From the NCBI RefSeq assembly GCF_900115005.1, contig NZ_FOUY01000047.1, positions 1-43,389 of the forward strand: a DNA stretch of 43,389 bases, written 5' to 3'. The DNA is from Pseudonocardia ammonioxydans. GTDB lineage: Bacteria > Actinomycetota > Actinomycetes > Mycobacteriales > Pseudonocardiaceae. The position numbers and the translations under genes are program-made. Positions 13,746-21,959 of the stretch are shown in pieces (the stretch's first letter is position 1; each line of letters starts with the position of its first letter). Under the pieces are notes generated by a model that was given only the letters and a program-made list of their open reading frames with translations, was not told where the DNA came from and ran no database searches.

Positions 13746-15352
13746 TCGCGAAGATCAGCCGCGGATGGCGCGCTGAGGGGCTGATCCGCTACCTGATGGG
13801 GCCGGGGCGGTTCAACGAGCACACCGGGCAGCGGATCGTGGCCACCTGGGACCGAGCGCCCGAGACGCATCAGCCTGCGCAGGCCGCGGACGGTTCCTTC
13901 GATGTGCGCGCCCTGGTCGACGATCTCAGCATGCCGGCAGTCGCGGCCGGGGTCGGTCTGCGTGAGCCGGTGGTGGAGCAGGGCAAGCGGATGCCGCAGG
14001 GCCCGGTCTGGCACTGCTCGCTGCGCAACTCGCCGGAGGATCCGGCGCTGACCGACGAGCAGTGGGCGCGGGTGGTCGAGGATCTGCTGGACCGGACCGG
14101 GATCGCACGGCGCGGGGACCCGGACGGCTGTCGATGGGTCGCGATCCGGCACGCCGACGACCACGTGCACGTCGCGGCGGTGCTGGTACGTCAGGAGTCG
14201 GGGAAGCGGGTGCACCCGTACCGGGACTTCGTCCGGGCTCGGGAGACGTGCCAGGCCGCGGAGGCAAAGTTGGGACTCGCGGCAACGGCGGGCGCCGACC
14301 GCAGTTCGGTGACCGGGCCGTCGCAGGCCGAGCAGGAGAAGGCGGCCCGACGGGAGATGAACGAGTCCTCCCGGGAGAGGCGCGAGGCGTCGGCGGAGGA
14401 GAGGAGCGAGTGCCCGCGGGAGTGGCTGCGGCGGATGGCACGGGTCGCGGCGGTGCAGGCACGCGATCCGGAAGCGTTCGTGGCGGCGCTGGGCGAGCTG
14501 GGCGTGCTGGTCCGGCCGCGCTACGGGCCGCAGGAACAGGACCCGGAGTCGGGGGAGCAGCACGCCTCGATGGTCGGGTACTCCGTGGCGGCGCCGGGTG
14601 ATGTCACCCGGGCTGGTCAGCCGGTGTGGTTCTCCGGGCGCACGCTGGCCCGGGATCTGTCGCTGCCGAACCTGGTTCTGCGGTGGGACTCCGCGCCCGC
14701 GCCGGTGCCGGTGTCCGGGACAGCGGAGGAGACGCACCGGGCGACGGTGAGCCCGCGGGAACGCGCGGCCGCGATCGACGATGCGGTGTCGACGATGGAA
14801 CACGCCACGGCCACCCTCGCCGCCGGCGAGACCGGGGCGAACGCGGACGGGGTCGCACACGCGGCCGGGGACATGCTCGCTGCGGTGGGCGCGGTGACCG
14901 GCCGTCAGGACCAGGGCGAGCGGGTGCGCCGGGCCGCGGGCAACGACCTGGACCGGGCGACACGGGTGCCGGGCAAGGTCCTGCCGTCGCGGTGGTCGCC
15001 GGTGGCGAAGGCGCTGCGGCAGTCGGCGTGGCGGCTGGCCGCGACGCGGACCGTGGGCCGCCACGGTTCGGGCGACGGGGCCCGGCTGGTGCTGGCGCTG
15101 GCGGCGCTGGTCGCCGAGATCGCCGCACTGCGGGAGACACAGGCGCGCCTTGCCCAGGCGCAGGCCGCGCGGCGCAGCTGCACCGCGCTGCGCAGTTCCG
15201 CTCAGGCCACCTCGGCGCGGACGACGTCGAACGGCCCGGGCCGAGGCCAGACGACGACTACGAGCCGGCAGCGGCCGCAGCAGCCCTCACCGGGGCCGGC
15301 CCGAGCTGCGAAGGCTCGGCAGGAGAACCAGACGCGAGGGAGAGGCCGATGA
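13742..15352 (+). CDS. Relaxase/mobilisation nuclease, MOBP-like
   Basis: A 536-residue protein starting with GTG 13742. It would nick one strand at oriT, stay covalently attached through a tyrosine and lead the strand into the recipient. Visible features: candidate catalytic Tyr17 (LIRYLMGPGR), WHCSLR around His91, and the metal-binding histidine motif HADDHVHVAAVLVR with His137, His141 and His143. The C-terminal half is less conserved, with long helices (AALVAEIAALRETQARLAQA) and a basic Arg/Thr/Gln-rich tail that may be the secretion signal. Coupled to mobC upstream and the 685-residue gene downstream by 4-nt overlaps. Family placement from the histidine triad and MobC neighbour; subgroup is an inference. 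Confidence 0.85.
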   Translation: MIAKISRGWRAEGLIRYLMGPGRFNEHTGQRIVATWDRAPETHQPAQAADGSFDVRALVDDLSMPAVAAGVGLREPVVEQGKRMPQGPVWHCSLRNSPEDPALTDEQWARVVEDLLDRTGIARRGDPDGCRWVAIRHADDHVHVAAVLVRQESGKRVHPYRDFVRARETCQAAEAKLGLAATAGADRSSVTGPSQAEQEKAARREMNESSRERREASAEERSECPREWLRRMARVAAVQARDPEAFVAALGELGVLVRPRYGPQEQDPESGEQHASMVGYSVAAPGDVTRAGQPVWFSGRTLARDLSLPNLVLRWDSAPAPVPVSGTAEETHRATVSPRERAAAIDDAVSTMEHATATLAAGETGANADGVAHAAGDMLAAVGAVTGRQDQGERVRRAAGNDLDRATRVPGKVLPSRWSPVAKALRQSAWRLAATRTVGRHGSGDGARLVLALAALVAEIAALRETQARLAQAQAARRSCTALRSSAQATSARTTSNGPGRGQTTTTSRQRPQQPSPGPARAAKARQENQTRGRGR

Positions 15353-17406
15353 CGGGTCAGATCGACCAGGACGTTCCTCTGCTGAGCCCCGGGCGGGAGC
15401 AGATCCAGGCCTGGACGCAGCTGATGCTGGTGACGGCCAACGCGCTGCGGCAGCGCCGGATGGAACTCGGTCAGGCGGCCTGGAGTCAGCAGCGGGCGGC
15501 TGCCCGCACGGCGCAGCAGTACGCGAACGACCTCGACCCTAGGGTCCGCGCGATGGCCGCGGCCGACGAGGCAGCGTTCCGCGAGGCCGGTGCGAGCGGG
15601 GCGGAGGGGTTCGAGCACAGGACCAGCGACGAGCCGCAGTTCGGCTGGACGGTGCACACCACGGCTGGGCCCATGCCGGAGAACTCGCCGTCGGGTACGC
15701 GCGGAGCGTGGGGGCTGTGGGCGCACGGCTCTTACCACGAGAAGTCGCTGTCGGTGTTCGTGGTCGTCCCGGACCGGGAGTCCGCGCTGCGGCTGCGGGA
15801 TGAGGTGACCCGCGGCGAGCAGCGCACGCTCAAGTCGCTCGGCGAGCTCGGTACCTACGGCTTTCTGCGCGCAGAGCACGCTCGCACCGAGGTGCGTGAG
15901 GACGAGGTGCAGCTGCGGGAGCGGCTGGCCCATGGCCTGCACACAGCGTGGGCACACGACCCTGGCCTCGTTGCGGGGGTACTTCGTCCCGCGCGCGACG
16001 AGAACGATGTCGACTACTCCTCGATCGACCAGCTGGCGCACAAGCTGAGTCGTCTGGAGGACCGCGGCTACGCGATCGAGGATGTCCTCGGTCGGCTCGA
16101 TACCGGTGCGATCCGTGCGTGGTACGACCAGCAGGACCAGGAGCTGTGCAACCTCGCGGGCTACACCAGCAGTCTGGTGTCGCAGGTTGCCGACCGGCTA
16201 CAGGTGGTCGATGCCGTACAGGTCGATCCGGTGGTCTCCCGCGAGGTCGACCAGACGCTCGCGCAGGGACTGCACGAGGCTGGTGTGGAGTCGGACCGGG
16301 TGTATCGCAGCCGCAATTTCGGGCAGGTGAAGGCGCAGCTGACGGATCTGCGGTCTGACGGCCATGACCTCACCCCCCTGTTGGCGGGCCTTCCTGGGGA
16401 GAAGATCAATGAGGCCGGTGACCCCGCCGCGTACCTGCGTGCGGTGCTGGAGAAGCGGGCGCGCTCGTCGCGGCCGACCGAGGCGACAGCTGAGGCGGGA
16501 CGTGCGGCGGCCGAAGCGGAGACCGGGATACATCGGACGGGTCCCGACCTGGGGCCGGCCGAGCGGATGATGCGCCGCTACCTCGCGCCGGAGACCGCGG
16601 ACTCGGTGATCGGGTGCCGCGCCTGGCCAGGGCTGGCCAAGCAGCTGCTGGCGTGGAAGGAGGAGGGCGCCCCGGTCGCAGAGGAGCTTGCGCGGCTGCC
16701 GGAGGACCGGGTCCGCAGCGCCGGTACCCCTGCCGGCTATCTGAAGACGTTGCTGCGGCGGGGGGTCGACTTCCGGGAGAACGAGGCCCGCAAGGCGGGC
16801 GAGGTGTCGGGTCGGGAACGCGATGCCCAGCACGCGGCGCGGGTCAGGGACCTCACCGAGGTCGACGAGTCGCGCCGGGCGGGTCCGGTCACCGAGGCCG
16901 TCCGGGATGGTGTGCCCCCGTCGCCGTTCGAGGTCCGCGAGCTCGATCCGACCAACGCCGTTGAGCGCACCGCGCTGGAGATGTCGCGAGGCGCCGGCAC
17001 GGTCGAGGACGACGCGTACATCGCGGAGATCCTCGCCGCGCCGGACCCGGGAGAGGTCTGGAGCAAGTTCAACCGGGCTGCCGAGGCGCGGGGCCGCGCG
17101 GTCGATGCTGAGCAGCAGGCCGCCGCGCACGCACGGACGCCGGATGACCTGGACACCCGGCCGCGTGAGGACCTCATCGGGCAGGACGAGGCCGGCATCG
17201 ACCGGCGACGAGCCGACCGCGAGAGCGCGATCGCCCATGCCGAGGAGTCCGGCGTGCCGACCGCGGCGGCGCTGCGCGCCGAGATCGCCCACCGGCCCCC
17301 GACGACCGAGCCCGGCGCGGCGGCGCGTTCGGAGACCCGACCGGCCTCGCCGGCACCGCCGGCGCCGACTCGGCAGGCGACGCACGCCCCGCGCCCACGT
17401 CGCTGA
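15349..17406 (+). CDS. Mobilisation-associated protein with helical repeats
   Basis: A 685-residue soluble protein; ATG 15349 overlaps the relaxase stop. The N-terminal 190 residues include ARTAQQYANDLDPRVRAMAA and a strand-rich part (SYHEKSLSVFVVVPDRESAL). Residues 215-460 hold three degenerate units of about 45-60 residues with the plan 'L..L...G.....L..LP...I..A..P..YL': SSIDQLAHKLSRLEDRGYAI; FGQVKAQLTDLRSDGHDLTP; and WPGLAKQLLAWKEEGAPVAE. The C-terminal third is charged and helical with a Pro/Ala-rich tail. No enzyme motif seen. Such a partner is often coded behind actinobacterial relaxases, so a relaxosome or coupling function is likely but unproved. Confidence 0.65.
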   Translation: MTGQIDQDVPLLSPGREQIQAWTQLMLVTANALRQRRMELGQAAWSQQRAAARTAQQYANDLDPRVRAMAAADEAAFREAGASGAEGFEHRTSDEPQFGWTVHTTAGPMPENSPSGTRGAWGLWAHGSYHEKSLSVFVVVPDRESALRLRDEVTRGEQRTLKSLGELGTYGFLRAEHARTEVREDEVQLRERLAHGLHTAWAHDPGLVAGVLRPARDENDVDYSSIDQLAHKLSRLEDRGYAIEDVLGRLDTGAIRAWYDQQDQELCNLAGYTSSLVSQVADRLQVVDAVQVDPVVSREVDQTLAQGLHEAGVESDRVYRSRNFGQVKAQLTDLRSDGHDLTPLLAGLPGEKINEAGDPAAYLRAVLEKRARSSRPTEATAEAGRAAAEAETGIHRTGPDLGPAERMMRRYLAPETADSVIGCRAWPGLAKQLLAWKEEGAPVAEELARLPEDRVRSAGTPAGYLKTLLRRGVDFRENEARKAGEVSGRERDAQHAARVRDLTEVDESRRAGPVTEAVRDGVPPSPFEVRELDPTNAVERTALEMSRGAGTVEDDAYIAEILAAPDPGEVWSKFNRAAEARGRAVDAEQQAAAHARTPDDLDTRPREDLIGQDEAGIDRRRADRESAIAHAEESGVPTAAALRAEIAHRPPTTEPGAAARSETRPASPAPPAPTRQATHAPRPRR

Positions 17407-17476
17407 ACCCAGCCGACACAGCCAGGGTGGGCGCCGTCGACGGCGCTGACCCAGACATCAGGGGAAGGAGAGCAGG

Positions 17477-18454
17477 GTGAGTGGGGTCGCCGCGGCTGCC
17501 GGTCTGCACAGCGCCGGTGCGTGGCTGTTCCCCGCGATCGCGGCCACCGCGGTGGCCATCGTGGTGTCGGGGTTCGTCGCACTGCGCCCACGAGGGCGGT
17601 CGGAAGCCCCCTTGGGGGCGCCGGCTCAGGGGGGTGACACCAGTGCGCTGGGTATCGGGGGGCCGAGCAGGATCGACCACTGTGCGGCCCGGCTCACCGG
17701 GGAGGACCTGGTCGCTTCGTTCGCAGCCCTCGAGGAACTCGGCGTGCTCGCCCAGCGGGACGGGGCCAGCTCGGCGGCGGTGATCGCCGTGTGGTGCGAA
17801 CTCCTGCGGGCAGCACCGGCCGGTCGCGACGAGCGCGTTACCCGGGCGGTGCAACAACGGCTGTGCACTCACGTCAAGCGCGTCGCCCGCGACCGCAACC
17901 GGCGCGCCTTCCTGCACCTTGATCTCAGCGATGCCCAGCTCCACGACTTGGACCTCGACGGAATCGCACTCGGAGGGCTGAGCCTGGCCCGCGCGCGGCT
18001 GACGGGCACGACGCGGATCGCGCTGCGTTCCTGGAACGGGCTCGACGCCAGTGAGGCGTACTTCGGCGGCGACCTGCTCGCTATCGACCTCGGGGTGGAG
18101 CGCCAGCTGTCGCTCCGTGGCGCGCTGATCGAAGGTGTACTCGACCTGCAGGGCGCCGCGGTATTCGGTGAGCTGGACATGTCGGGGAGCGAAGTCGCTC
18201 AGCACGCCAACCTGAGCCATCTGGTCGGGGGCGGCGGGCTGCGCCTGCAGAGCACCGCGGGTGCGGCCTTGTTCGCTGGAGCGGTCGACCTGTCCCGGGC
18301 GATCGCGGATCCGGTTGTCCTCGCCGGTGACGAGTTCACCGGCGGGGTGACGCTCAGGCCGCCTGGTGTCGAGCGCTCCACGGTGCTCCTCGGTGACGAG
18401 GACGACCTGGCCGAGCAGGTGCGCGAGGCACTCGAGACGCCTCTACGAGTATGA
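17477..18454 (+). CDS. Membrane-anchored pentapeptide-repeat-like protein
   Basis: A 325-residue protein from GTG 17477 (GGAGAGCAGG upstream). One membrane segment near the N terminus (about residues 14-36, AWLFPAIAATAVAIVVSGFV), then a helical region and, from about 145, consecutive strand-like units such as FLHLDLSDAQLHDLDLDGIA, LARARLTG and LSLRGALIEGVLDLQGAAVF. These resemble the right-handed beta-helix of pentapeptide-repeat proteins, with poor adherence to the A(D/N)LXX pattern. The function is unknown; some relatives bind DNA gyrase or act in signalling. It follows the mob genes after a 70-nt gap containing a 16-nt palindrome (17431-17446). Confidence 0.6.
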   Translation: MSGVAAAAGLHSAGAWLFPAIAATAVAIVVSGFVALRPRGRSEAPLGAPAQGGDTSALGIGGPSRIDHCAARLTGEDLVASFAALEELGVLAQRDGASSAAVIAVWCELLRAAPAGRDERVTRAVQQRLCTHVKRVARDRNRRAFLHLDLSDAQLHDLDLDGIALGGLSLARARLTGTTRIALRSWNGLDASEAYFGGDLLAIDLGVERQLSLRGALIEGVLDLQGAAVFGELDMSGSEVAQHANLSHLVGGGGLRLQSTAGAALFAGAVDLSRAIADPVVLAGDEFTGGVTLRPPGVERSTVLLGDEDDLAEQVREALETPLRV

Positions 18455-18512
18455 CCGCGCCTGCCTCGCAGACGGGCCCGTGGCTCTCACCAGTTTGTGG
18501 GAGTTCTAGATT

Positions 18513-18580
18513 CTCTGACAAGTTCCAAGTGTTATATCAGATTATGGATCACGCCGTGATAGTGTGATGATATGTCAGAG
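18513..18580 (+). promoter_or_regulatory. vapBC promoter/operator region
   Basis: CTCTGACA (18513-18520) is an exact complement of TGTCAGAG (18573-18580), the second arm overlapping the vapB start. Between them lies ATCACG-C-CGTGAT (18548-18560). The stretch is AT-rich (TTATATCAG), unlike its surroundings. These are good candidates for VapB-VapC autoregulatory sites. No ribosome-binding site precedes ATG 18572. Confidence 0.55.
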
Positions 18581-18856
18581 AGTAGCGAGGGTGTGTATCG
18601 ACCGGAGGTGGTCGTCAACCGGGATGGTCGGGTGCTGATTCCGGCCCAGGTGCGCCGGGAACTCGGTTTGACTCCGGGGGCGGCGCTGGTTTTGTCAGTA
18701 GAGGACGGCCGTGTGGTGATGGAGAGTCGTGCGCAGCTCGCCGCGCGGATCCGTCGGGAGGTTGCCGAGGCCTGGCACGGCGAGTCCGGGGTGTCCCCGG
18801 TCGACGAGCTGTTCGCTGAGCGCCGCGCTGAGGCCGCTGCGGAGGAGGGCCAGTGA
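18572..18856 (+). CDS. vapB: VapB-type antitoxin, AbrB/MazE fold
   Basis: A 94-residue protein with an N-terminal swapped-hairpin AbrB/MazE-type DNA-binding domain (VVVNRDGRVLIPAQVRRELG and LTPGAALVLSVEDGRVVMES). Its helical C-terminal tail (AARIRREVAEAWHG...) would wrap the toxin. It neutralises the PIN toxin encoded next and represses the operon. The stop overlaps the toxin start (GTGA). ATG 18572 lacks a ribosome-binding site, so translation may be leaderless. The pair probably stabilises the element. Confidence 0.8.
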   Translation: MSESSEGVYRPEVVVNRDGRVLIPAQVRRELGLTPGAALVLSVEDGRVVMESRAQLAARIRREVAEAWHGESGVSPVDELFAERRAEAAAEEGQ

Positions 18857-19248
18857 CCTCGGGCGCCGGGCCGGCGGTGCTCGACGCCTCGGCGGTGCTG
18901 GCCTGGTTGCGCGACGAGCCTGGCGCCGACGTCGTCGATGCGCACTTGTCCGACGGGGTACTCGGTGCGATCAACCTGTCGGAGGTGCATCAGAAGCTCA
19001 CCCAGCATGGCATTGACGCCGACCGCACTATCGGCCAGCTACGCACTCTCGGCGTGCGGGTCGAGCCGTTCGGTCTCGCCGACGCGATCGCGACCTCGAC
19101 GCTGTGGCCTGCGACCCGCGATCGGGGCCTGTCCCTTGCTGACCGCGCGTGCCTAGCCCTGGCCCGCCGCCTTGGCTGCACCGCGATCACCGCCGACACC
19201 GCCTGGACGCAGCTCGATCTAGACGTGACTGTCGTAGCCATCCGCTAG
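18853..19248 (+). CDS. vapC: VapC-type PIN-domain toxin
   Basis: A 131-residue PIN-domain ribonuclease starting at GTG 18853. The acidic metal-binding residues are visible: Asp11 (LDASAVLAWL), Glu44 (NLSEVHQKL), Asp97 (LSLADRACLALA) and Asp115 (TADTAW). VapC toxins cleave tRNA or rRNA when freed from VapB; the specific target cannot be read from the sequence. Full length for the family, with all four acidic residues present, so probably active. Confidence 0.85.
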   Translation: MTSGAGPAVLDASAVLAWLRDEPGADVVDAHLSDGVLGAINLSEVHQKLTQHGIDADRTIGQLRTLGVRVEPFGLADAIATSTLWPATRDRGLSLADRACLALARRLGCTAITADTAWTQLDLDVTVVAIR

Positions 19249-19284
19249 AACGGCACCGCTGCTCTTACTCGTAAGGAGTTCGTC

Positions 19285-19380
19285 ATGGACGTGTTAGCGC
19301 CACTAGCCGTCAACCTGCTCGCCGTCCTCCAGATCGGCGCGCTCGTGGCGAGTGCGCTGTTCGGCGGGTCGAGCACGTGA
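19285..19380 (+). CDS. 31-residue hydrophobic membrane peptide
   Basis: ATG 19285 follows a strong TAAGGAG (19272-19278). The 31-codon frame is almost entirely hydrophobic (LAPLAVNLLAVLQIGALVAS), one membrane span. Its stop overlaps the GTG of the next gene (GTGA). Good ribosome-binding site, coupled stop and coding bias make it credible. It could be a small membrane regulator or a leader for the next gene. No family known to me. Confidence 0.55.
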   Translation: MDVLAPLAVNLLAVLQIGALVASALFGGSST

Positions 19381-19868
19381 CCGTCGAGGAACCGCCTATC
19401 GCCGTCGAGCCGGATACCTGGCACCGGGCCAAGCACAACCCCTGGGCCCGGCCGGTCGTGGAGGCCGTCGGGCCGTGGCTCGAATCCCGCGGTGCTCGCT
19501 ACGGGTCCTGCGGTGTGGTCGATGCCGCCGGGACCCGGGAGATCGCCTGGGTGATCGACCGTGGCCCCGACAGCGGGCCGCGCCGTCGGCGGCGGGTTGT
19601 GCTGTTCCGCGCCCTCGAGGGCGACAAGACGCGGTGGGAGGTCGTGCTGCGCGAGGAACGGGCCCCCTGGGACCTCGACGACTTCTGCGACTGGCTCCAC
19701 GCGAAGACCGGCCTGGCTCTGGACCTGCCCGGGTGGCCCGGCCCCGTGCACCACTACAACTCGCTCAGCCGACGATGCACTTTCGACGAGATCGCCGCGG
19801 CGGCCGAGGGGCTTCTCTCCGTGGGGCTCGCCTATCGCCGCCGGCCCCTGACCGAATGCGGCTGCTGA
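19377..19868 (+). CDS. Hypothetical 163-residue protein
   Basis: A 163-residue soluble protein from GTG 19377. It has alternating strands and helices (RYGSCGVVDAAGTREIAWVI; RRVVLFRALEGDKTRWEVVL) and an acidic helix (WDLDDFCDWLHAKTG). It ends CGC. No family recognised. Coupled to the 31-residue membrane peptide upstream, suggesting they work together. Converges on the reverse gene at 19899. Confidence 0.6.
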   Translation: MTVEEPPIAVEPDTWHRAKHNPWARPVVEAVGPWLESRGARYGSCGVVDAAGTREIAWVIDRGPDSGPRRRRRVVLFRALEGDKTRWEVVLREERAPWDLDDFCDWLHAKTGLALDLPGWPGPVHHYNSLSRRCTFDEIAAAAEGLLSVGLAYRRRPLTECGC

Positions 19869-19898
19869 AGCGGCTTCCAGCTCTCAACCACACCGGCG

Positions 19899-20474
19899 CT
19901 ACTGCCCCCGAAGGTGGCCTGACCGCGTGAGGTCGTCGATGTAGGCGGGCCAGTCGCGTTCGAGCGCGCCTTGCAGGTTCTTCTTGAGCTCGGCGTACTC
20001 GGAGGGGTCGACGGTGCGGCCGGCCGGGTTCTCCGGCGAGTGGGAGATCGTCTGAGCGTTTCCGGCGGTGCAGAGCAGCATGTGCGCGTGCTGCGTGAGG
20101 CTCATGAACAGGGCCGGGGTCGGGACCTCGAGCAGTTCGTTCAGTGCCGTGTCGAAGTCCGGGACACCGATCTCGGCCCAGCTTGCCTGAGCCCGGCGCA
20201 GGAACCCCGTCAGCTCGGACAGGAAGAGGACGCGCATGCCGTGTTTGCGGTGAAGGCCTACGCCGAAGTCGAGGATGGCCTGAACGGGCCGTGACTGCGC
20301 CTCACGCGGGATGAACGTAGGCGCGATCGCCTGGGCGCATTCCTCGGTGTCGTTGCGGGAGCCGTCCGGCCAGGGAAGCCCCAGCACGAGCCAGAACGGG
20401 GGGTTCTTGATGTTCGCCACGGAGGTACTCACTTTCTCGTAGGGCTGCACGTTGGGAAGTTCCCGGCTGCGCAC
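19899..20474 (-). CDS. Hypothetical 191-residue protein
   Basis: A soluble protein of 191 residues if started at GTG 20474, or 177 residues from GTG 20432 (VSTSVANIKNPPFW); neither has a clear ribosome-binding site. It contains aromatic strand-like PPFWLVLGLPWPD and a helical C-terminal half (FDTALNELLEVPTPALFMSL; YAELKKNLQGALERDWPAYI). No family recognised. It lies 27-69 nt behind the NlpC/P60 gene and is probably co-transcribed with it from the element at 21550. Confidence 0.6.
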   Translation of the reverse strand: MRSRELPNVQPYEKVSTSVANIKNPPFWLVLGLPWPDGSRNDTEECAQAIAPTFIPREAQSRPVQAILDFGVGLHRKHGMRVLFLSELTGFLRRAQASWAEIGVPDFDTALNELLEVPTPALFMSLTQHAHMLLCTAGNAQTISHSPENPAGRTVDPSEYAELKKNLQGALERDWPAYIDDLTRSGHLRGQ

Positions 20475-20500
20475 GGGAGGGGCGCCGATCGCGGTGTGCG

Positions 20501-21541
20501 TTACGCCGCGGTGGGGTTCGTGGCGCGGACGGCTCCGATGAACTCCTGCGAGTAGTAGGTGTTGGACCAGATGTCGGGCTCGACCTTGACCACGTCTCCG
20601 GTTTCGGGTGCGTGCAGCATCTGCCCGTTGCCCAGGTAGAGGCCGACGTGGTGGATGCCGCCGGGTTGGCCGTTGGAGGAGAACAGCACCATGTCGCCGG
20701 GCTGGATCGCGGCTTGGTCGGTGATCGCGGGCTGGAAGGAGTTCCAGATGGCCTGGGTCTGGTGGGGCACGCCGATGCCGATCTCGGCGAAGGCGTAGAC
20801 CATCAGCCCGGAGCAGTCGAATCCGCCGCCGGTCGGCCCGTTGGCGTCACCGCCGCCCCACACGTAGGGCTGGCCCTGTTGGGACATGGCGCGGTCGACG
20901 ACGCGCTGGATCTGCGGATCGGCGGCCGGAGTGGGGCCGGTCTGCGGTCCGCACTCGACCCCTTCCAGCGCGCCGGCGAGGGTGGCGGCCGACTGCTCCC
21001 ACTTGGCGTAGGCGTCGGGGAACGCGCTGACCTGGACCAGCTGGGCGGCCCGGGTGACGGGCAGCGATTCCCATCCGGGGACCTGCAGGAGCGCGTCGTA
21101 GAACAGGCGGGCGGACTGGCGCGGGTCCATGCGGGTGGCGACGTCGCCCCATCCGGCCTCGCGCTGCTGGAACAGCCCGACCGAGTCGTGGTCGCTGCCG
21201 ACGCCTTGGTTGGGCAGTTCGAGCGACTCGGGGACGTTGGAGTTGGCCAGGTTCTGCAGGTTCGACTCCTGCATCGCGGTCGCCAAGGCGACGACCCACC
21301 CGTGCTGGGGGACGCCCATCTCGACGCCGGTGGCCACGATCAGGCCGGCGTTGCTGACCTGCTCGGGGCCGATCCCCTCGACCAGCTGCGCCGGATCGGC
21401 TCCCGGTGGGGCGCACACGACACCGGGTAGGCCAGGGGTGGGTCGGCCGGCGCCGCTTCCTGCCACGGCCACGATCAGGAGGAACCCGAGGAACAGGACC
21501 AGGCCGAGCGCGATGGCCCCGCTGGCCGCAGCTGCACGCAC
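20501..21541 (-). CDS. Lytic transglycosylase-NlpC/P60 peptidoglycan hydrolase
   Basis: A 346-residue membrane-anchored enzyme, the VirB1-like wall opener of the transfer system. It has an N-terminal membrane segment (about residues 10-32, IALGLVLFLGFLLIVAVAGS). Next is a lysozyme-like region with the catalytic Glu in ALATAMQESNLQNLAN and SVGLFQQREAGWG. From about 215 there is an NlpC/P60 endopeptidase domain with Cys in GGFDCSGLMVYAF, His in IHHVGLYLG and LHAPETGDVV. It would cut both glycan and stem peptide to make room for the channel. GTG 21541 lies about 9 nt after a -10-like GATACG, so the transcript is probably leaderless; TTG 21547 is an alternative. Confidence 0.85.
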   Translation of the reverse strand: MRAAAASGAIALGLVLFLGFLLIVAVAGSGAGRPTPGLPGVVCAPPGADPAQLVEGIGPEQVSNAGLIVATGVEMGVPQHGWVVALATAMQESNLQNLANSNVPESLELPNQGVGSDHDSVGLFQQREAGWGDVATRMDPRQSARLFYDALLQVPGWESLPVTRAAQLVQVSAFPDAYAKWEQSAATLAGALEGVECGPQTGPTPAADPQIQRVVDRAMSQQGQPYVWGGGDANGPTGGGFDCSGLMVYAFAEIGIGVPHQTQAIWNSFQPAITDQAAIQPGDMVLFSSNGQPGGIHHVGLYLGNGQMLHAPETGDVVKVEPDIWSNTYYSQEFIGAVRATNPTAA

Positions 21542-21549
21542 CAGCAAAA

Positions 21550-21579
21550 CGTATCATTTGCGCGTGTAGAGTTGATACA
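21550..21579 (-). promoter_or_regulatory. Palindromic promoter-like element P2
   Basis: CGTATCA (21550-21556) and TGATACA (21573-21579), 16 nt apart; the spacing equals that of P1. Read on the reverse strand it puts GATACG nine bases before the GTG of the NlpC/P60 gene, predicting a leaderless transcript. Confidence 0.55.
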
Positions 21580-21636
21580 CATTGTGATCGCGTCGTCGCT
21601 TGCTGTCGAGCAGCGGCGACGCACGATCGGGGCTGC

Positions 21637-21882
21637 CTACGACGACGCTGGTCGTTGGCGTGACTCGATCAACTCGATGTAGCGCCACAGTGAGCCGATG
21701 TACTCGGACACCCGCGCTTCGGGCTCCGGACCAGTGCCGTCCCACGGGTGCATGACGTCGGCGTTCTCGCCTGCATAGCGCTGTGCGTGGGCGAGCAGTT
21801 CACGACCGCCGAGTTCGAGCAGGCGGCTTTCGGCGACATCTTGGAGGTAATCACCGTTGTAGTAGTCCTCCGGCTCGTTCAT
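21637..21882 (-). CDS. Hypothetical acidic 81-residue protein
   Basis: An 81-residue acidic protein from ATG 21882 (MNEPEDYYNGDYLQDVAESR). It has a helical middle (LLELGGRELLAHAQRYAGEN) and a C-terminal helix (YIGSLWRYIELIESRQR). No ribosome-binding site is evident and no family recognised. It lies after the terminator of lsr2, so it probably has its own promoter. Confidence 0.5.
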   Translation of the reverse strand: MNEPEDYYNGDYLQDVAESRLLELGGRELLAHAQRYAGENADVMHPWDGTGPEPEARVSEYIGSLWRYIELIESRQRPASS

Positions 21883-21907
21883 TGCGCCAGCGTAGCCCGA
21901 GCCCGAC

Positions 21908-21942
21908 GCTGTGCCCGCCACATTCTGTGTGGCGGGCACAGC
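21908..21942 (-). terminator. 15-bp perfect hairpin terminator
   Basis: GCTGTGCCCGCCACA (21908-21922), loop TTCTG, TGTGGCGGGCACAGC (21928-21942), 18 nt beyond the lsr2 stop. Confidence 0.8.
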
Positions 21943-21959
21943 TGCGCATCCGGTCGCGG

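Noticed and set aside
17431..17446. 16-nt palindrome GCGCCGTCGACGGCGC as terminator
   Set aside because: Short, GC-rich palindromes are frequent here, and the next forward gene starts 30 nt later with its own ribosome-binding site, so read-through is as likely.
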